From the NCBI GenBank assembly GCA_964036045.1, contig OZ038385.1, positions 55,021,419 through 55,085,418 on the forward strand: a DNA stretch of 64,000 nucleotides, read 5' to 3'. A program made the position numbers and the translations under genes. The DNA comes from Eutreptiella sp. 'Long Island Sound 2002' (taxonomy: Eukaryota > Euglenozoa > Euglenophyceae > Eutreptiales > Eutreptiaceae). A model generated the notes under the pieces. The model made no database searches, was not told the origin of the DNA, and saw only the letters and a program-made list of their open reading frames with translations. Of the stretch, positions 22,693-48,662 are shown piece by piece; position 1 is the first letter of the stretch; every line of letters starts with the position of its first letter.

Positions 22693-23405
22693 TTCATTGA
22701 ACAAGCCTTGAATGCTCTCCATGTCTGCTGAAAGCAGTTGTCATTGGTGGTTGAAATCATCAGACCCCAAATGCACAAACTCACACAGCGGACAGCTGAG
22801 CTTTGCTAAACGCACGAGCGGAGCGCACAGTGCAGCCAGCGCACAAACAACACGCACAAGCACACAGACAAAAAAAACACATGTATACATGCTTTGAAAG
22901 CAAATGTGCTGGGGCATGTCAATCACATCATGATCTACCAGTGTGTAGTTACAGTAAAATCCATGTGCCTTGTGTAAACACAAGATCACAACCCCAATCA
23001 CATGACCCCAAAACGCAATTGCAACTCTTCTGAGGTCTTCATTGAACAAGCCTTGAATGCTCTCCATGTCTGCTGAAAGCAGTTGTCAGTGGTGGTTGAA
23101 ATCATCAGGCCTCAAATCCACAAACTCACACAGCCAACGGCTGAGCTTTTGTAAATGCACTAGTCGAGTGCACACTGCTGCCAGCTCGGGGGCAATGAAT
23201 GCAGTCCCAACAACACGTACAAGCACACAGACAGACAAAACAAATATGCATGACGCATGCAGGCAAGGCATATGTGCTGGGGCATGTCAATCACATCATG
23301 ATCTACCAGTGAGTAGGTACAGTATACTCCATGTGCCTTGTGTAAACAGAAGATCACAACCACAATCACATGACCCCAAATCACAATTGCAACTCTTTTG
23401 AGGTC
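22693..23405. repeat. Higher-order repeat copy 4 lacking monomer B (A-C, 713 bp)
   Basis: The A monomer runs directly into C (345 + 368). The A/C junction is in register: the end of A carries CCCCAAAACGCAATTGC, as at the end of a B monomer. This indicates an unequal exchange inside the homologous part of A and B. Confidence 0.88.
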
Positions 23406-24464
23406 TTCATTGAACAAGCCTTGAATGCTCTCCATGTCTGCTGAAAGCAGTTGTCAGTGGTGGTTGAAATCATCAGACCCCAAATGCACAAACTCACACA
23501 GCGGACAGCTGAGCTTTGCTAAACGCACGAGCGGAGCGCACAGTGCAGCCAGCGCACAAACAACACGCACAAGCACACAGACAAAAAAAACACATGTATA
23601 CATGCTTTGAAAGCAAATGTGCTGGGGCATGTCAATCACATCATGATCTACCAGTGTGTAGTTACAGTAAAATCCATGTGCCTTGTGTAAACACAAGATC
23701 ACAACCACAATCACATGACCCCGAATCACAATTGCAACTCTTTTGAGGTCTTCATTGAACAAGCCTTGAATGCTCTCCATGTCTGCTGAAAGCAGTTGTC
23801 AGTGGTGGTTGAAATCATCAGACCCCAAATGCACAAACTCACACAGCCAACGGCTGAGCTTTGCTAAATGCCTCTAGCACAGTGCACACTGCTGCCAGCG
23901 CACAAACAACACGTACAAGCACACGAAGAGACAAAGAAATACATGTATACATGCTCTCAAAGCAAATGTGCTGGGGCATGTCAATCACATCATGATCTAC
24001 CAGTGAGTAATTACAGTAAAATTCATGTGCCTTGTGGAAAAAGATCACAACCCCAATCACATGACCCCAAAACGCAATTGCAACTCTTCTGAGGTCTTCA
24101 TTGAACAAGCCTTGAATGCTCTCCATGTCTGCTGAAAGCAGTTGTCAGTGGTGGTTGAAATCATCAGGCCTCAAATCCACAAACTCACACAGCCAACGGC
24201 TGAGCTTTTGTAAATGCACTAGTCGAGTGCACACTGCTGCCAGCTCGGGGGCAATGAATGCAGTCCCAACAACACGTACAAGCACACAGACAGACAAAAC
24301 AAATATGCATGACGCATGCAGGCAAGGCATATGTGCTGGGGCATGTCAATCACATCATGATCTACCAGTGAGTAGGTACAGTATACTCCATGTGCCTTGT
24401 GTAAACAGAAGATCACAACCACAATCACATGACCCCAAATCACAATTGCAACTCTTTTGAGGTC
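23406..24464. repeat. Higher-order repeat copy 5 (A-B-C, 1059 bp)
   Basis: The full A-B-C order returns. It shares GAGTAATTACAG in B with copy 3, and GAGTAGGTACAG and AACAACACGTAC in C with copy 4, which suggests copies 3-5 come from recent local duplications. Confidence 0.9.
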
Positions 24465-26879
24465 TTCATTGAACAAGCCTTGAATGCTCTCCATGTCTGC
24501 TGAAAGCAGTTGTCAGTGGTGGTTGAAATCATCAGACCCCAAATGCACAAACTCACACAGCCAACGGCTGAGCTTTGCTAAATGCCTCTAGCACAGTGCA
24601 CACTGCTGCCAGCGCACAAACAACTCGTACAAGCACACGAAGAGACAAAGAAACACATGTATACATGCTTTCAAAGCACATGTGCTGGGGCATGTCAATC
24701 ACATCATGATCTACCAGTGAGTAGTTACAGTATACTCCATGTGCCTTGTGTAAACACAAGATAACAACCCCAATCACATGACCCCAAAACGCAACTGCAA
24801 CTCTTCTGAGGTCTTCATTGAACAAGCCTTGAATGCTCTCCATGTCTGCTGAAAGCAGTTGTCAGTGGTGGTTGAAATCATCAGACCCCAAATGCACAAA
24901 CTCACACAGCCAACGGCTGAGCTTTGCTAAATGCCTCTAGCACAGTGCACACTGCTGCCAGCGCACAAACAACACGCACTAGCACACGAAGAGACAAAGA
25001 AAACACATGTATGAATGCTTTCAAAGCACATGTGCTGGGGCATGTCAATCACATCATGATCTACCAGTGAGTAGTTACAGTATACTCCATGTGCCTTGTG
25101 TAAACACAAGATTACAACCTCAATCACATGACCCCAAATCACAATTGCAACTCTTTTGAGGTCTTCATTGAACAAGCCTTGAATGCTCTCCATGTCTGCT
25201 GAAAGCAGTTGTCAGTGGTGGTTGAAATCATCAGACCCCAAATGCACAAACTCACACAGCCAACGGCTGAGCTTTGCTAAATGCCTCTAGCACAGTGCAC
25301 ACTGCTGCCAGCGCACAAACAACTCGTACAAGCACACGAAGAGACAAAGAAACACATGTATACATGCTCTCAAAGCAAATGTGCTGGGGCATGTCAATCA
25401 CATCATGATCTACCAGTGAGTAGTTACAGTAAAATTCATGTGCCTTGTGGAAAAAGATCACAACCCCAATCACATGACCCCAAAACGCAATTGCAACTCT
25501 TCTGAGGTCTTCATTGAACAAGCCTTGAATGCTCTCCATGTCTGCTGAAAGCAGTTGTCAGTGGTGGTTGAAATCATCAGGCCTCAAATCCACAAACTCA
25601 CACAGCCAACGGCTGAGCTTTTGTAAATGCACTAGTTGAGTGCACACTGCTGCCAGCTCGGGGGCAATGAATGCAGTCCCAACAACACGTACAAGCACAC
25701 AGACAGACAAAACAAATATGCATGACGCATGCAGGCAAGGCATATGTGCTGGGGCATGTCAATCACATCATGATCTACCAGTGAGTAGTTACAGTAAAAT
25801 CCATGTGCCTTGTGTAAACACAAAAGATCACAACCACCATCACATGACCCCAAAACGCGAGTGCAACTCTTCTGAGGTCTTCATTGAACAAGCCTTGAAT
25901 GCTCTCCATGTCTGCTGAAAGCAGTTGTCAGTGGTGGTTGAAATCATCAGGCCTCAAATCCACAGACTCAGACGGCCAACCGTTGGGCTTTGCTAAATGC
26001 CTCTACCACAGTGCACACTGCTGCAAGCTCACACAAAGCTCAGACAAGCACACACAGACAGACAAAGAAACACATGTATACATGCTCTCCAAGCAAATGT
26101 GCTGGGGCATGTCAATCACATCATGATCTACCAGTGAGTAGTACAGTATACTCCATGTGCCTTGTGTAAACACAAGATTGCAACCCCAATCACATGACGC
26201 CAACAGGCAAGCGCAACCCTTCTGAGGTCTTCATTGAACAAGCCTTGAATGCTCTCCATGTCTGCTGAAAGCAGTTGTCAGTGGTGGTTGAAATCATCAG
26301 ACCCCAAATGCACAAACTCACACAGCCAATGAACGGCCGTGCTTTTTGGTAAATGCCTCTAGCACAGTGCACACTGCTGCCAGCTGACACACAGCTCAGA
26401 CAAGCACACAGACAGACATAAAAAAAAAGGTATACCTCCTTTCAAAGCATATGTGCTGGGGCATGTCAATCACATCATGATCTACCAGTGAGTAGTTTCA
26501 GTATACTCCATGTGCCTTGTGTAATACAAGATCACAACCCCAATCACATGACCCCAAAATGCAGTCACAATACTCCTGACATCTTCATTGAACAGCCTTG
26601 AATGCTCTCCATGTCCGCTGAAACCAGTTCTCGATGGTGGTTGAAATCATCAGACCCCAAATGCACAAACTCACACAGCCAACGGCCGAGCTTTGGTAAA
26701 TGTACTAGTCGAGTGCACACTGCTGCCAGCTCAGCTGGAAAGAGTGCAGTCCAAACAACACGAACAAGCACACAGACAGACAAAAAAAATATGCTTGCCA
26801 TATGCAGGCAAGGCATATGTGCTAGGGCATGTCAATCATATCATGATGTACCAGTGAGTAGTTACAGTATACTCCATGG

Positions 26880-27290
26880 TGCCCCCCAGCCCCCCCCGAT
26901 GACGATTGCGGTTACGATTGTCCTGTTTGGCTGAACCAGCAGTTTTACGAGCCGGCTGATGGCAAAAAAGCGCCACATCATAGTGCTTCCTGGATTTGAA
27001 CGGACGACACTCAGTCCATAAACCTGTGCATATACCACTGAACCACTGAGCCCATCTGGGCAGTACAAGACAATGCATTGCACAGGGGTTGGTGCATCCC
27101 ATGAAGACAGTCCACACAGTCCAATCATTTCTTCACAACTTCTTCACACTGCCCTTGTCACTACGTGTCTTGCGTTTATGTGCCTGTAAAGTGAAAAAGG
27201 CGCAATCGTACTGGTCGTTCTGTCATCACCGCCTCCCCCCGCCCCCCCACCCCCACCTTGGTACTGTCGTCACTATTACATCCACCCCTG
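26880..27290 (-). mobile_element. SINE-like insertion with tRNA-type promoter boxes, inside the satellite
   Basis: The monomer is broken after TATACTCCATGG and resumes at about 27291 (anchor spacing 708 = two monomers). Read on the minus strand, about 27060 to 26990 shows a box-A-like GGGCTCAGTGG, a box-B-like CGTTCAAATCC about 45 bases later, and a TTTTTT run further on. The anticodon and T stems do not pair properly, so this is a tRNA-derived element or pseudogene rather than a working tRNA. The 27110-27290 part is C-rich and unexplained. Confidence 0.5.
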
Positions 27291-28069
27291 CTTCGTTGAA
27301 CAAGCCTTGAGTGTTCACCATGTCTGCTGAAAGCAGTCGTCAGTGGTGGTTGAAATCATCAGACCTCAAATCCACTAACTCACACGGCCAACAGCTGAGC
27401 TTTTGTACATGCACCAGACAGTGCACACTGCTGCCAGCCCAAACAAAGCTCGTATGAGCACACAGACAGACAGACTGACATATGCATACATGCTTTCAAA
27501 GCACATGTGCTGGGGCATGTCAATCACATCATGATCTACCAGTGAGTAGTTACAGTAAAATTCATGTGCCTTGTGTAAACACAAGATCACAACCCCAATC
27601 ACATGACCCCAAAAAGCAAGTGCAACTCTTCTGAGGTCTTCATTGAACAAGCCTTGAATGCTCTCCATGTCTGCTGAAAGCAGTTGTCAGTGGTGGTTGA
27701 AATCATCAGGCCTGAAATCCACATACTCACACAGCCAGTAAACGGCTGGGCTTTTTGGTAAATGCCTCTAGCACAGTGCACACTCACAAACAACTCTTAC
27801 AAGCACACACAGACAGACAAAGAAACACATGTATACATGCTCTCAAAGCATATGTGCTGGCGCAGGTCAATCACATCACGGTGTACCAGTGAGTAGTTAC
27901 AGTATACTCCATGTGCCTTGTGTAAACACAAGATCACAACCCCAATCACATGACCCCAAACACAATCACAATACTCCTGGCGTCTTCATTGAACAAGCCT
28001 TGAATGCTCACCATGTCTGCTGAAAGCAGTCGTCAGTGGTGGTTGGAGTCATCAGACCCCAAATCCATT

Positions 28070-28174
28070 CAACGCTTGTTTAACGAAGACGTCAGGAGCA
28101 TTGTGATTGCGTCTGGGGTTGTGATTGGGGTTGTGATCTTGTGTTTGCACAAGGCACCTGGAGTTTACTGTAAT
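28070..28174 (-). repeat. Inverted satellite-monomer fragment at the array edge
   Basis: Its reverse complement matches the monomer section from 'acagtaaactcc..gtgccttgtg' through 'cacaagatcacaaccccaat' to 'aacaagcgttgaat'. It is inserted between two direct-orientation fragments that both carry the TCAGTGGTGGT block (about 28026 and 28180). Confidence 0.8.
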
Positions 28175-28290
28175 TAGCAGTTGTCAGTGGTGGTGGAAAT
28201 CAGCAGACCACAAAAGTATGCAACCAAAAGCAATGTTTTCGTAGATGCACTTGCACAGTGCACAACGCTGCTGAACAATAAATAATCCAA

Positions 28291-29088
28291 GCTCGTTCTG
28301 TGGGATCACATGCTGTCGCCACAGAACAACCGTTATCTGGTCGATCTCGGAATGGAAAGAGAGGGGGGGCGTGACCCAATTAAAAAACAGACAAATGCAA
28401 ACCAGAGAGAGGGAGGGGGGGGGGCAGATTGATCATCCCTGGGTCCGTCCTGTGGGAGCAAACAGCCACGAGACACCAACACGAAATGCACGTCATGGTT
28501 ACAGAATGGTCACACGGACTGACGGTATCCCTGCACTTGGCAGCACAATAGTGTCGTCAAACATGGCTCAGCCAAATTCTTCATCCAACAAGCCCGAATT
28601 GCTGCACGTCTGCTGAAACCAAAATGCTGCACGTCAGCTGAAGGCAATTGTGACTGGTATTCAACAGACCCCGGAATGCAGAAAAACCTCACGTCCAACA
28701 TAACTTAACTCAGAATATCCTTGCAGTTGGCACATCGAACTCGGCCACACAAACACAGAAATGGTTGCCGGAAGAGGTCGACTTTGCTTTCGAAATGTGG
28801 GCACTATTGTGTAGTTGGTAGCCCATGCTCACAGAGTTTTTCAGCAGCGCTCTGGAAAGCAGCGCTGTCACCGTTTAATTCTGTGCAAGCGCAGGTTGCA
28901 CACATCTGTCTATTTTTACTTCTACGTTGTGTGGACCGTGCAAGGAAAACTTAGGATGCATATGTGCATATGCGACATTCCTCTCCGTGACTCTAACCAT
29001 ACGATGCTTCATGTTTCACTGAAACGTAAAATGATAAAATCAATCCACAAAGGATGAAATCTCTGAAACTTAAACTACATGCGCGCTC
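28291..29088. other. Region between satellite and membrane-protein gene
   Basis: A highly diverged monomer-like remnant lies at about 28565-28690 ('ccaacaagcccgaattgctg' followed by 'cacgtctgctgaaa' twice). A purine-rich stretch with a G run lies at 28360-28425. No gene was recognised. Confidence 0.45.
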
Positions 29089-29358
29089 TCAATTCCTGGG
29101 CCTGCTCTTCACATCCACAACGGGGCACCCGCTAGCAGTTGCTAGCAGGTGAGGAGAGCACACCTGCAACTTCGACTGCGGGCCCCGAAGCAACGACCAA
29201 ATGCCTAGCGAAAAACTAAGCACAGAGCCCACAATGAGCAGAGCTTGGTTGTCCATGATGAAAGACATAAGGGAGCTGCCGGCCGCCAAGCCGAATGCGG
29301 GAGCTAGCACCGTTGCCGTCGCGGGAATATTCAGCTCGCTTGCAGCCGCCTCAGAGTC
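29089..29358 (-). CDS. Last exon of the putative membrane protein
   Basis: The exon is 90 codons including the stop and begins DSEAAASELNIPATATVL after a strong acceptor (TGCATGTGTTTAG). It carries two probable membrane helices around APAFGLAAGSSLMSFIM and ALLIVGSVLSFSLGIWSLL, then a polar tail ending KSRPRN and TGA. The family is unknown. Confidence 0.5.
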   Translation of the reverse strand, partial: DSEAAASELNIPATATVLAPAFGLAAGSSLMSFIMDNQALLIVGSVLSFSLGIWSLLRGPQSKLQVCSPHLLATASGCPVVDVKSRPRN

Positions 29359-30882
29359 CTAAACACATGCAAAGCGGGTCGGATTATTGGCAAAATACAG
29401 GAGATAGATAGGTTGCGCCTTCTTTGTGTTGCACGCTGCGAAGAAAACCAGCCAAAACTCCCTCGTGACGGTTCGGAGGCAGGCACGAAGCACTCGTACC
29501 TTGGCGCCGTTCGTGCCTCTCAAGATTGGTTTCCCTGGGGGAAGATGCATCGACTGATGCACTCACCACATGAGCGGACGAAACAAACCTCAGCGTATGC
29601 CTTTGACACGACATCAACAAACGACAGACTTTGCAACGTGTTTCACGAAGATAAGGACTCGAAACCGTGTGGCCATACCTCTCGTTGCCTCAAAGCCTCG
29701 CCACACGTTGGGGCTCTTGATCGTCGTCGTTTGCCAGCCTAAATGCAAGTGTTGCATTCGCTGCTGTTACGCAAAAAGGGCACTGCAAGGCAACTAGAAT
29801 TTGCAAGATGAAGTTTGTAATCTGACGGCAGTGCAACAACGAACCTGCTTGGAGTGGCGTGGAGACGTGGAGTCGCAAAGTGGACCCCTCTCTGGAGGCC
29901 GCTGATGCCCCTAGTAGACACAGTGAGCACGGACAAGGCAAGCAGGATTGACCAAAGGCCAAGAGAGCCGCAGGCCACTTGCAACGCCACACATGTGAGG
30001 TGCTCACATATTCAGATGGATAGAGTATCGAAGTAACAACAGGTAGTCGGACATTAGAGCGCTGCATTCAGCACCAGGCCGAAAATACGTGAGCAATACC
30101 TGTTCCTGCAATCAACAACGTGGCCACACAAGCGGACACGCACGCCGTCACCGTCAGTCGTTTGGCATTGGACGAGCAGGGGAGGTCATTCTGTGGATTC
30201 ATGATCGGCCCGTTTTTCAAGTTACTGAAGTTCACGCTAGGTATTACACAAAGAGCATATATGCAGCCTCTACGAACGGAGAGCAGGGACTGCTGATGAG
30301 AGGCTGCAAGCCAACAAAAACAGATGGGTAAGCGAGACACGAAAGTTGGTAAGACAAATATAATCACCTCAGTAAAGAAGGTTGTAGATTCTGTAAAACC
30401 TATCTGGGGAAACCTTGCCACTTCACTTGACCCATTCTAGTGCCAGACGCGTGCGACTCCGATTGATCGTCAATGCGACATGCATGGCTTTGGAGAATTC
30501 TAGGGAATTCTAGTTCCAACAGACATCAACACCAAAAACATCGAACGGCACAGACTCTCAATGTACTCACTTGAATGGAATGAAATGAAGTCGTATTTCT
30601 ACTGATTCTGGAACCGATTGCACTTATCGGTAGCAGGACAATGTTGATGCCAGCGAAATAGTGCATACATTTGAGGCCTACTCTAGAGTACACAAAGTAC
30701 AATATCAAGATCGCCGTTATGCAACTGAACAAAGAACCACATGCAAGAGAACGAACAGCTGGTGCACTGAGATAAAATTCCACCGCGAGAGCAAGCAGCT
30801 TGGTTGTTTGAGCTGGACGGAAGGGCAATTTTTTTGATGAGATCCAATTCCGTAGACAGGAGGGTAGTCTTTATAGGCGGTA
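29089..30882 (-). CDS. Fragments of a multi-exon polytopic membrane protein, unknown function
   Basis: Several minus-strand open segments with membrane-span-like sequence lie in order. At ~30882-30571 there are two spans (including FSCITAILILYFVYS and YFAGINIVLLPISAIG), ending at donor GTGAGTAC. Around 30224-30098 a span (TACVSACVATLLIAG) ends at donor GTATTG after GGAACAG. Around 29975-29840 a span (LGLWSILLALSVLTVS) is seen. The last exon, 29358-29089, begins after acceptor GTTTAG, carries NQALLIVGSVLSFSLGIW and ends at a TGA. I could not make all internal phases agree, so at least one exon border or small exon is missing. The start codon was not found. No family is recognised. Some spans could be coincidental, but the last exon and the 30571 donor are convincing. 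Confidence 0.45.
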
Positions 30883-31053
30883 AGATCGCCCTCGGTGAGC
30901 TCCAAGAAACATTCCAGGCTATTGAGGTCAAATGCCACGCACCTCCACCAAACCTTACTGCGTGCCTAGTATGGAATTCTGCTTCCTCTTCTCTGCAGCA
31001 ACGTGAAAAATTATTCTCGACGATTTCCTTGCCAAACCGGCAGGGAGTGTGTT

Positions 31054-31827
31054 ATGCAGGGAATGGGGATCCCGAAGAATGTTAGCGAAGATCTGGTACT
31101 ACCCAAAGGCGATGGCGAAACTAGCGTGACGAACGGACGCGAGGAGAAAGGTCACGACCACGCCGCAGAAAGCGACAGTGGCAGCACTGTAAGCAGCAAC
31201 AGTGATCTGACAGCTTTTCTTCAGCGTTCCTTCAATCAAGACGAAACACAGTTCAAGAAATGGATGACGTGGTTCGAGCTCAATATGCCCCTTTGTTACG
31301 TTGAAAGAGTCTGCCAGGCAAGCCAAGCAGGCCTGCATCGGGTGCACTTGCGAGCCCTCGGAAGCTTTTGTGGCCCTAACAACAACGATACAACAACTGT
31401 TGTTCGCCACAAGGAAGAAAACGGCTTTATTGTAAGTGTGTTGGAATCGCAGAGCAATCCAGGAACGCTGCTGAATATAATTCGGAATACCTTACCACAA
31501 GCGACAGCCACACTGTATTGTATTGAAGTCTTCACCTCGCTGGATGACTGCCTTGCCTTGAGTGTGTACCACTATTACAATATTCGCGATAAGGTGGAAA
31601 AGCCTTCTGACGACGACAAACGACCAATTTTTGACTTTGCAGTGGATATGAAGCAAGATCATACACAAAAGTTGCTGGACACTTGGTTACAAGGGTATCT
31701 CTGTCTGCTTGCTTTGTTTTTTTTTTCTCGATTGCAAGGTGAAAATCAAACTGCGCGCTCTGAAACTATTGTTGCACAAGCAATCGGCGGGGCACGCTTA
31801 ATCGTCGTGCAGTGGGTCCAAACGTGA
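31054..31827 (+). CDS. ACT-like N-terminal region resembling large NAD-dependent glutamate dehydrogenase, partial
   Basis: The first in-frame ATG is at 31054. After a polar, Ser/Asp-rich leader (~50 residues), the protein reads FKKWMTWFELNMPLCYVE, then LHRVHLRALGSF, then NPGTLLNIIRNTLP and IEVFTSLDDCLALSVYHYYN. The order 'NMPxxYF..HLRAL..PGTLLxxI..LP..xIxVFTSxDxxxALxVxxY' is how I remember the ACT-like N-terminal part of the large eukaryotic NAD-glutamate dehydrogenases; similarity is by eye only. The catalytic domain is absent from the window. A possible donor (GTATCTC, 31695) near LDTWLQG may end the exon; otherwise the frame stops at 31827. It could be an incomplete gene, a pseudogene or a stand-alone ACT protein. 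Confidence 0.45.
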   Translation: MQGMGIPKNVSEDLVLPKGDGETSVTNGREEKGHDHAAESDSGSTVSSNSDLTAFLQRSFNQDETQFKKWMTWFELNMPLCYVERVCQASQAGLHRVHLRALGSFCGPNNNDTTTVVRHKEENGFIVSVLESQSNPGTLLNIIRNTLPQATATLYCIEVFTSLDDCLALSVYHYYNIRDKVEKPSDDDKRPIFDFAVDMKQDHTQKLLDTWLQGYLCLLALFFFSRLQGENQTARSETIVAQAIGGARLIVVQWVQT

Positions 31828-32884
31828 TTTCATTTGCCCAGTGATGTGCTTTCACGTCACGATAAAATGAGTGCACCAAGTACCAAACAACGACGAAACG
31901 TGGCTGTCAAGAAGCGCTTCTTGTGTACTAATCTCGCACTTGTGCACGAATATTTGCCTTGATCACCTCCGTCTCCGTGTGATATGGCAAGTGTGGTTCC
32001 ACGTGCTAATCACCGCCAGTGGCACACTGCAAGGCATTCATATTTCCTACTTCTGCAACTTCTGCCTGTGACAGCAGTGGTGCCTGTGCCTCTGTTGTGA
32101 TTGTGTGGATTGTCACCAAACAATTAGTTGAATCGTCAGTGGGAGTTCGGCGAGGCACAGACGCAGTGGTGCCTGTGCCTCTGTTGTGATTGTGTGGATT
32201 GTCACCAAACAATTAGTTGAATCGTCAGTGGGAGTTCGGCGAGGCACAGACGCAACAAAACAAATGGCTAAGCGTCAAGTCAGAAAAAACAGAACCGCCC
32301 TGCACGTCTTGTGACTACCTCCACACTTCTACGTCGCATGGAAGCGTTTGCAGGGGCAAGGGGGCGCTCGTGGGCCTGGAACACACAACACGGGGTCAGC
32401 CGAAATTTGAGAAGTATAGCCAGAGTTGGCTGCATAGTGCAGCCCAATAGCTGCCTTCATGGGCTGCGAATTGTGCAGTTTATTGGTTGCCTATACACCG
32501 TTTGGTTTGTTTTAGGGAGGGCCTCCGATGTATCGGCCCGTAGGAAACGTTAAGCAAGGGCAATGCAATACAAACGGCGCAAGAATGTTTCCGTTTCGAC
32601 CGGCTGAACTGGTGAGAAACAAATGAAACCGTGGTTTTGAAATCAGGGGGGTCCCGAGGTATACCTATATTGGGGTGAACGCCCTGAGCTGACACTCTCG
32701 ACACAGCAGGCTCACTTGCCACCGATGCATAGCTTGCATACTCCTGAACTGCAGGTGTCCGGCATATTTCGTTCGGTACACTCATCCACGCCGTGTACTC
32801 AACCTGTTTCGATTCTGCTGTATGTCTGCAGACAAGCAGTTGGCAGTGGTATTATCCTGCACTCTGCGTCATTCTTCGCTGAGG
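31828..32884. other. Gene-poor interval with tandem duplication
   Basis: No exon is recognised. It holds the 89-bp tandem duplication at 32074-32251. Confidence 0.45.
32074..32251. repeat. 89-bp perfect tandem duplication
   Basis: Copies at 32074-32162 and 32163-32251 are, as far as I can read, identical (from GCAGTGGTGCCTGTGCC to GGCGAGGCACAGAC). The absence of divergence suggests a recent event or an assembly artefact. Confidence 0.88.
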
Positions 32885-33280
32885 ATGTCGATTCGAGTCT
32901 TGTCTACCTCCGTGTCATTGTGTTGATAATTTTGTCGCGCCCCACGCATACCAGGTTGAATGGGAGCTGGACGAAGCCGAAGCGATGAAGTATGACATGC
33001 CGATTCGAGACTGTGCAGTTGAAAGTAGCACGGAAGCACGGGAGCGGAAAAAGGAGAAGTTGGCCTCTGCTTTTTGGATCTCTGCCTGCGTGCCCAGTGT
33101 GCCTACGATTGTTGTCATGGAGATCGCATGCAGTGTGCTGTTGGATTGCAAGTTAAACATCGAAAGGGCGCATGCCGATACTGTGGATATGAAAGGTGTG
33201 TGTAGCCAGACGTTTTGCGTGATTGTTTTTGCGATCTTTGCCATCGATTTTTTGGGATCACGACTCTCGTTCACGTACTA
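32885..33280 (+). CDS. Possible coding exon(s), unknown
   Basis: The frame is open from 32885 to the stop at 33280-33282. The best segment runs from a possible acceptor (CATACCAG before 32955) to a donor-like GTGTGTGT after GATATGAAAG (~33196). It encodes VEWELDEAEAMKYDMP, a Lys/Arg-rich AREREKK-type helix and a hydrophobic stretch around VPTIVVMEIACSVLL. It lies between the ACT-like ORF and the kinase and could belong to either. No family was recognised. Confidence 0.3.
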
Positions 33281-33623
33281 ATTTTCGCACAGAGCATGAT
33301 TTCTGTGTGCGAATAGAATCTAGCAGCCAACTAAGTTTTCCGGCTTCAACAGCACACAGTGTGTCAGACGACAAAATGTTGCAAACGAGATCACGCGAAA
33401 TGGAAAGTTGCCCATAATAATAATTTTGTCGTGCATACCGGGTTGTTCGAAGACGAAAAACTATTCATGCGTTGAAAGTGTTCCCTGTCCCTTGCGCCAT
33501 CTCATAGGCACGACATACGTCCTGGTCTCCTTCTTCGTTTTCCCCCATGAGGACAGCGCGCGAGACAGCAGTCATATCGCAAATTCCGCCACCGAGACGC
33601 TCTGCAGAGACTTGTCGCTTGCC

Positions 33624-48662
<15,039 letters not shown>

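Larger units (their letters stand above)
17190..28290. repeat. Satellite array, ~345-370-bp monomers (about 27)
   Basis: The anchor TTCATTGAAC recurs at 17291, 18316, 18862, 19167, 19516, 19861, 20207, 20575, 20920, 21266, 21634, 21979, 22325, 22693, 23038, 23406, 23751, 24097, 24465, 24814, 25164, 25510, 25880, 26230, 26584, 27292 (variant), 27639 and 27985. Each monomer contains conserved blocks: GAATGCTCTCCATGTCTGCT, GTCAGTGGTGGTTGAAATCA, CACAAACTCACACAGCC, CATGTCAATCACATCATGAT, CCATGTGCCTTGTG and CAATCACATGACCCC. Every monomer is open for 60-110 codons on both strands because of the shared sequence. Homogeneity is highest in 19.5-24.5 kb and falls towards both ends. Confidence 0.95.

Noticed and set aside
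26990-27060. A functional tRNA gene
   Set aside because: Box A and B are present, but the anticodon and T stems do not pair and the acceptor stem is not formed.
19255-27668. Repeated ~95-108-codon ORFs (starting MESIQGLFNED on minus, and MLSMSAESS on plus) in each satellite monomer
   Set aside because: They exist on both strands in every monomer and follow the satellite's own identity. They do not connect across monomers of 346 or 368 bases, and they have no codon-level conservation distinct from the DNA repeat.
15300-28290. CRISPR array
   Set aside because: Units are full-length tandem satellites or minisatellites with no short constant repeat and unique spacers, in a eukaryotic context.
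33408-33623. Extending the kinase upstream of ATG 33624
   Set aside because: The frame is open but has no ATG, and the sequence (IIIILSCIPG and following) is not PH- or kinase-like. It could be 5' UTR or an upstream exon, which cannot be decided here.
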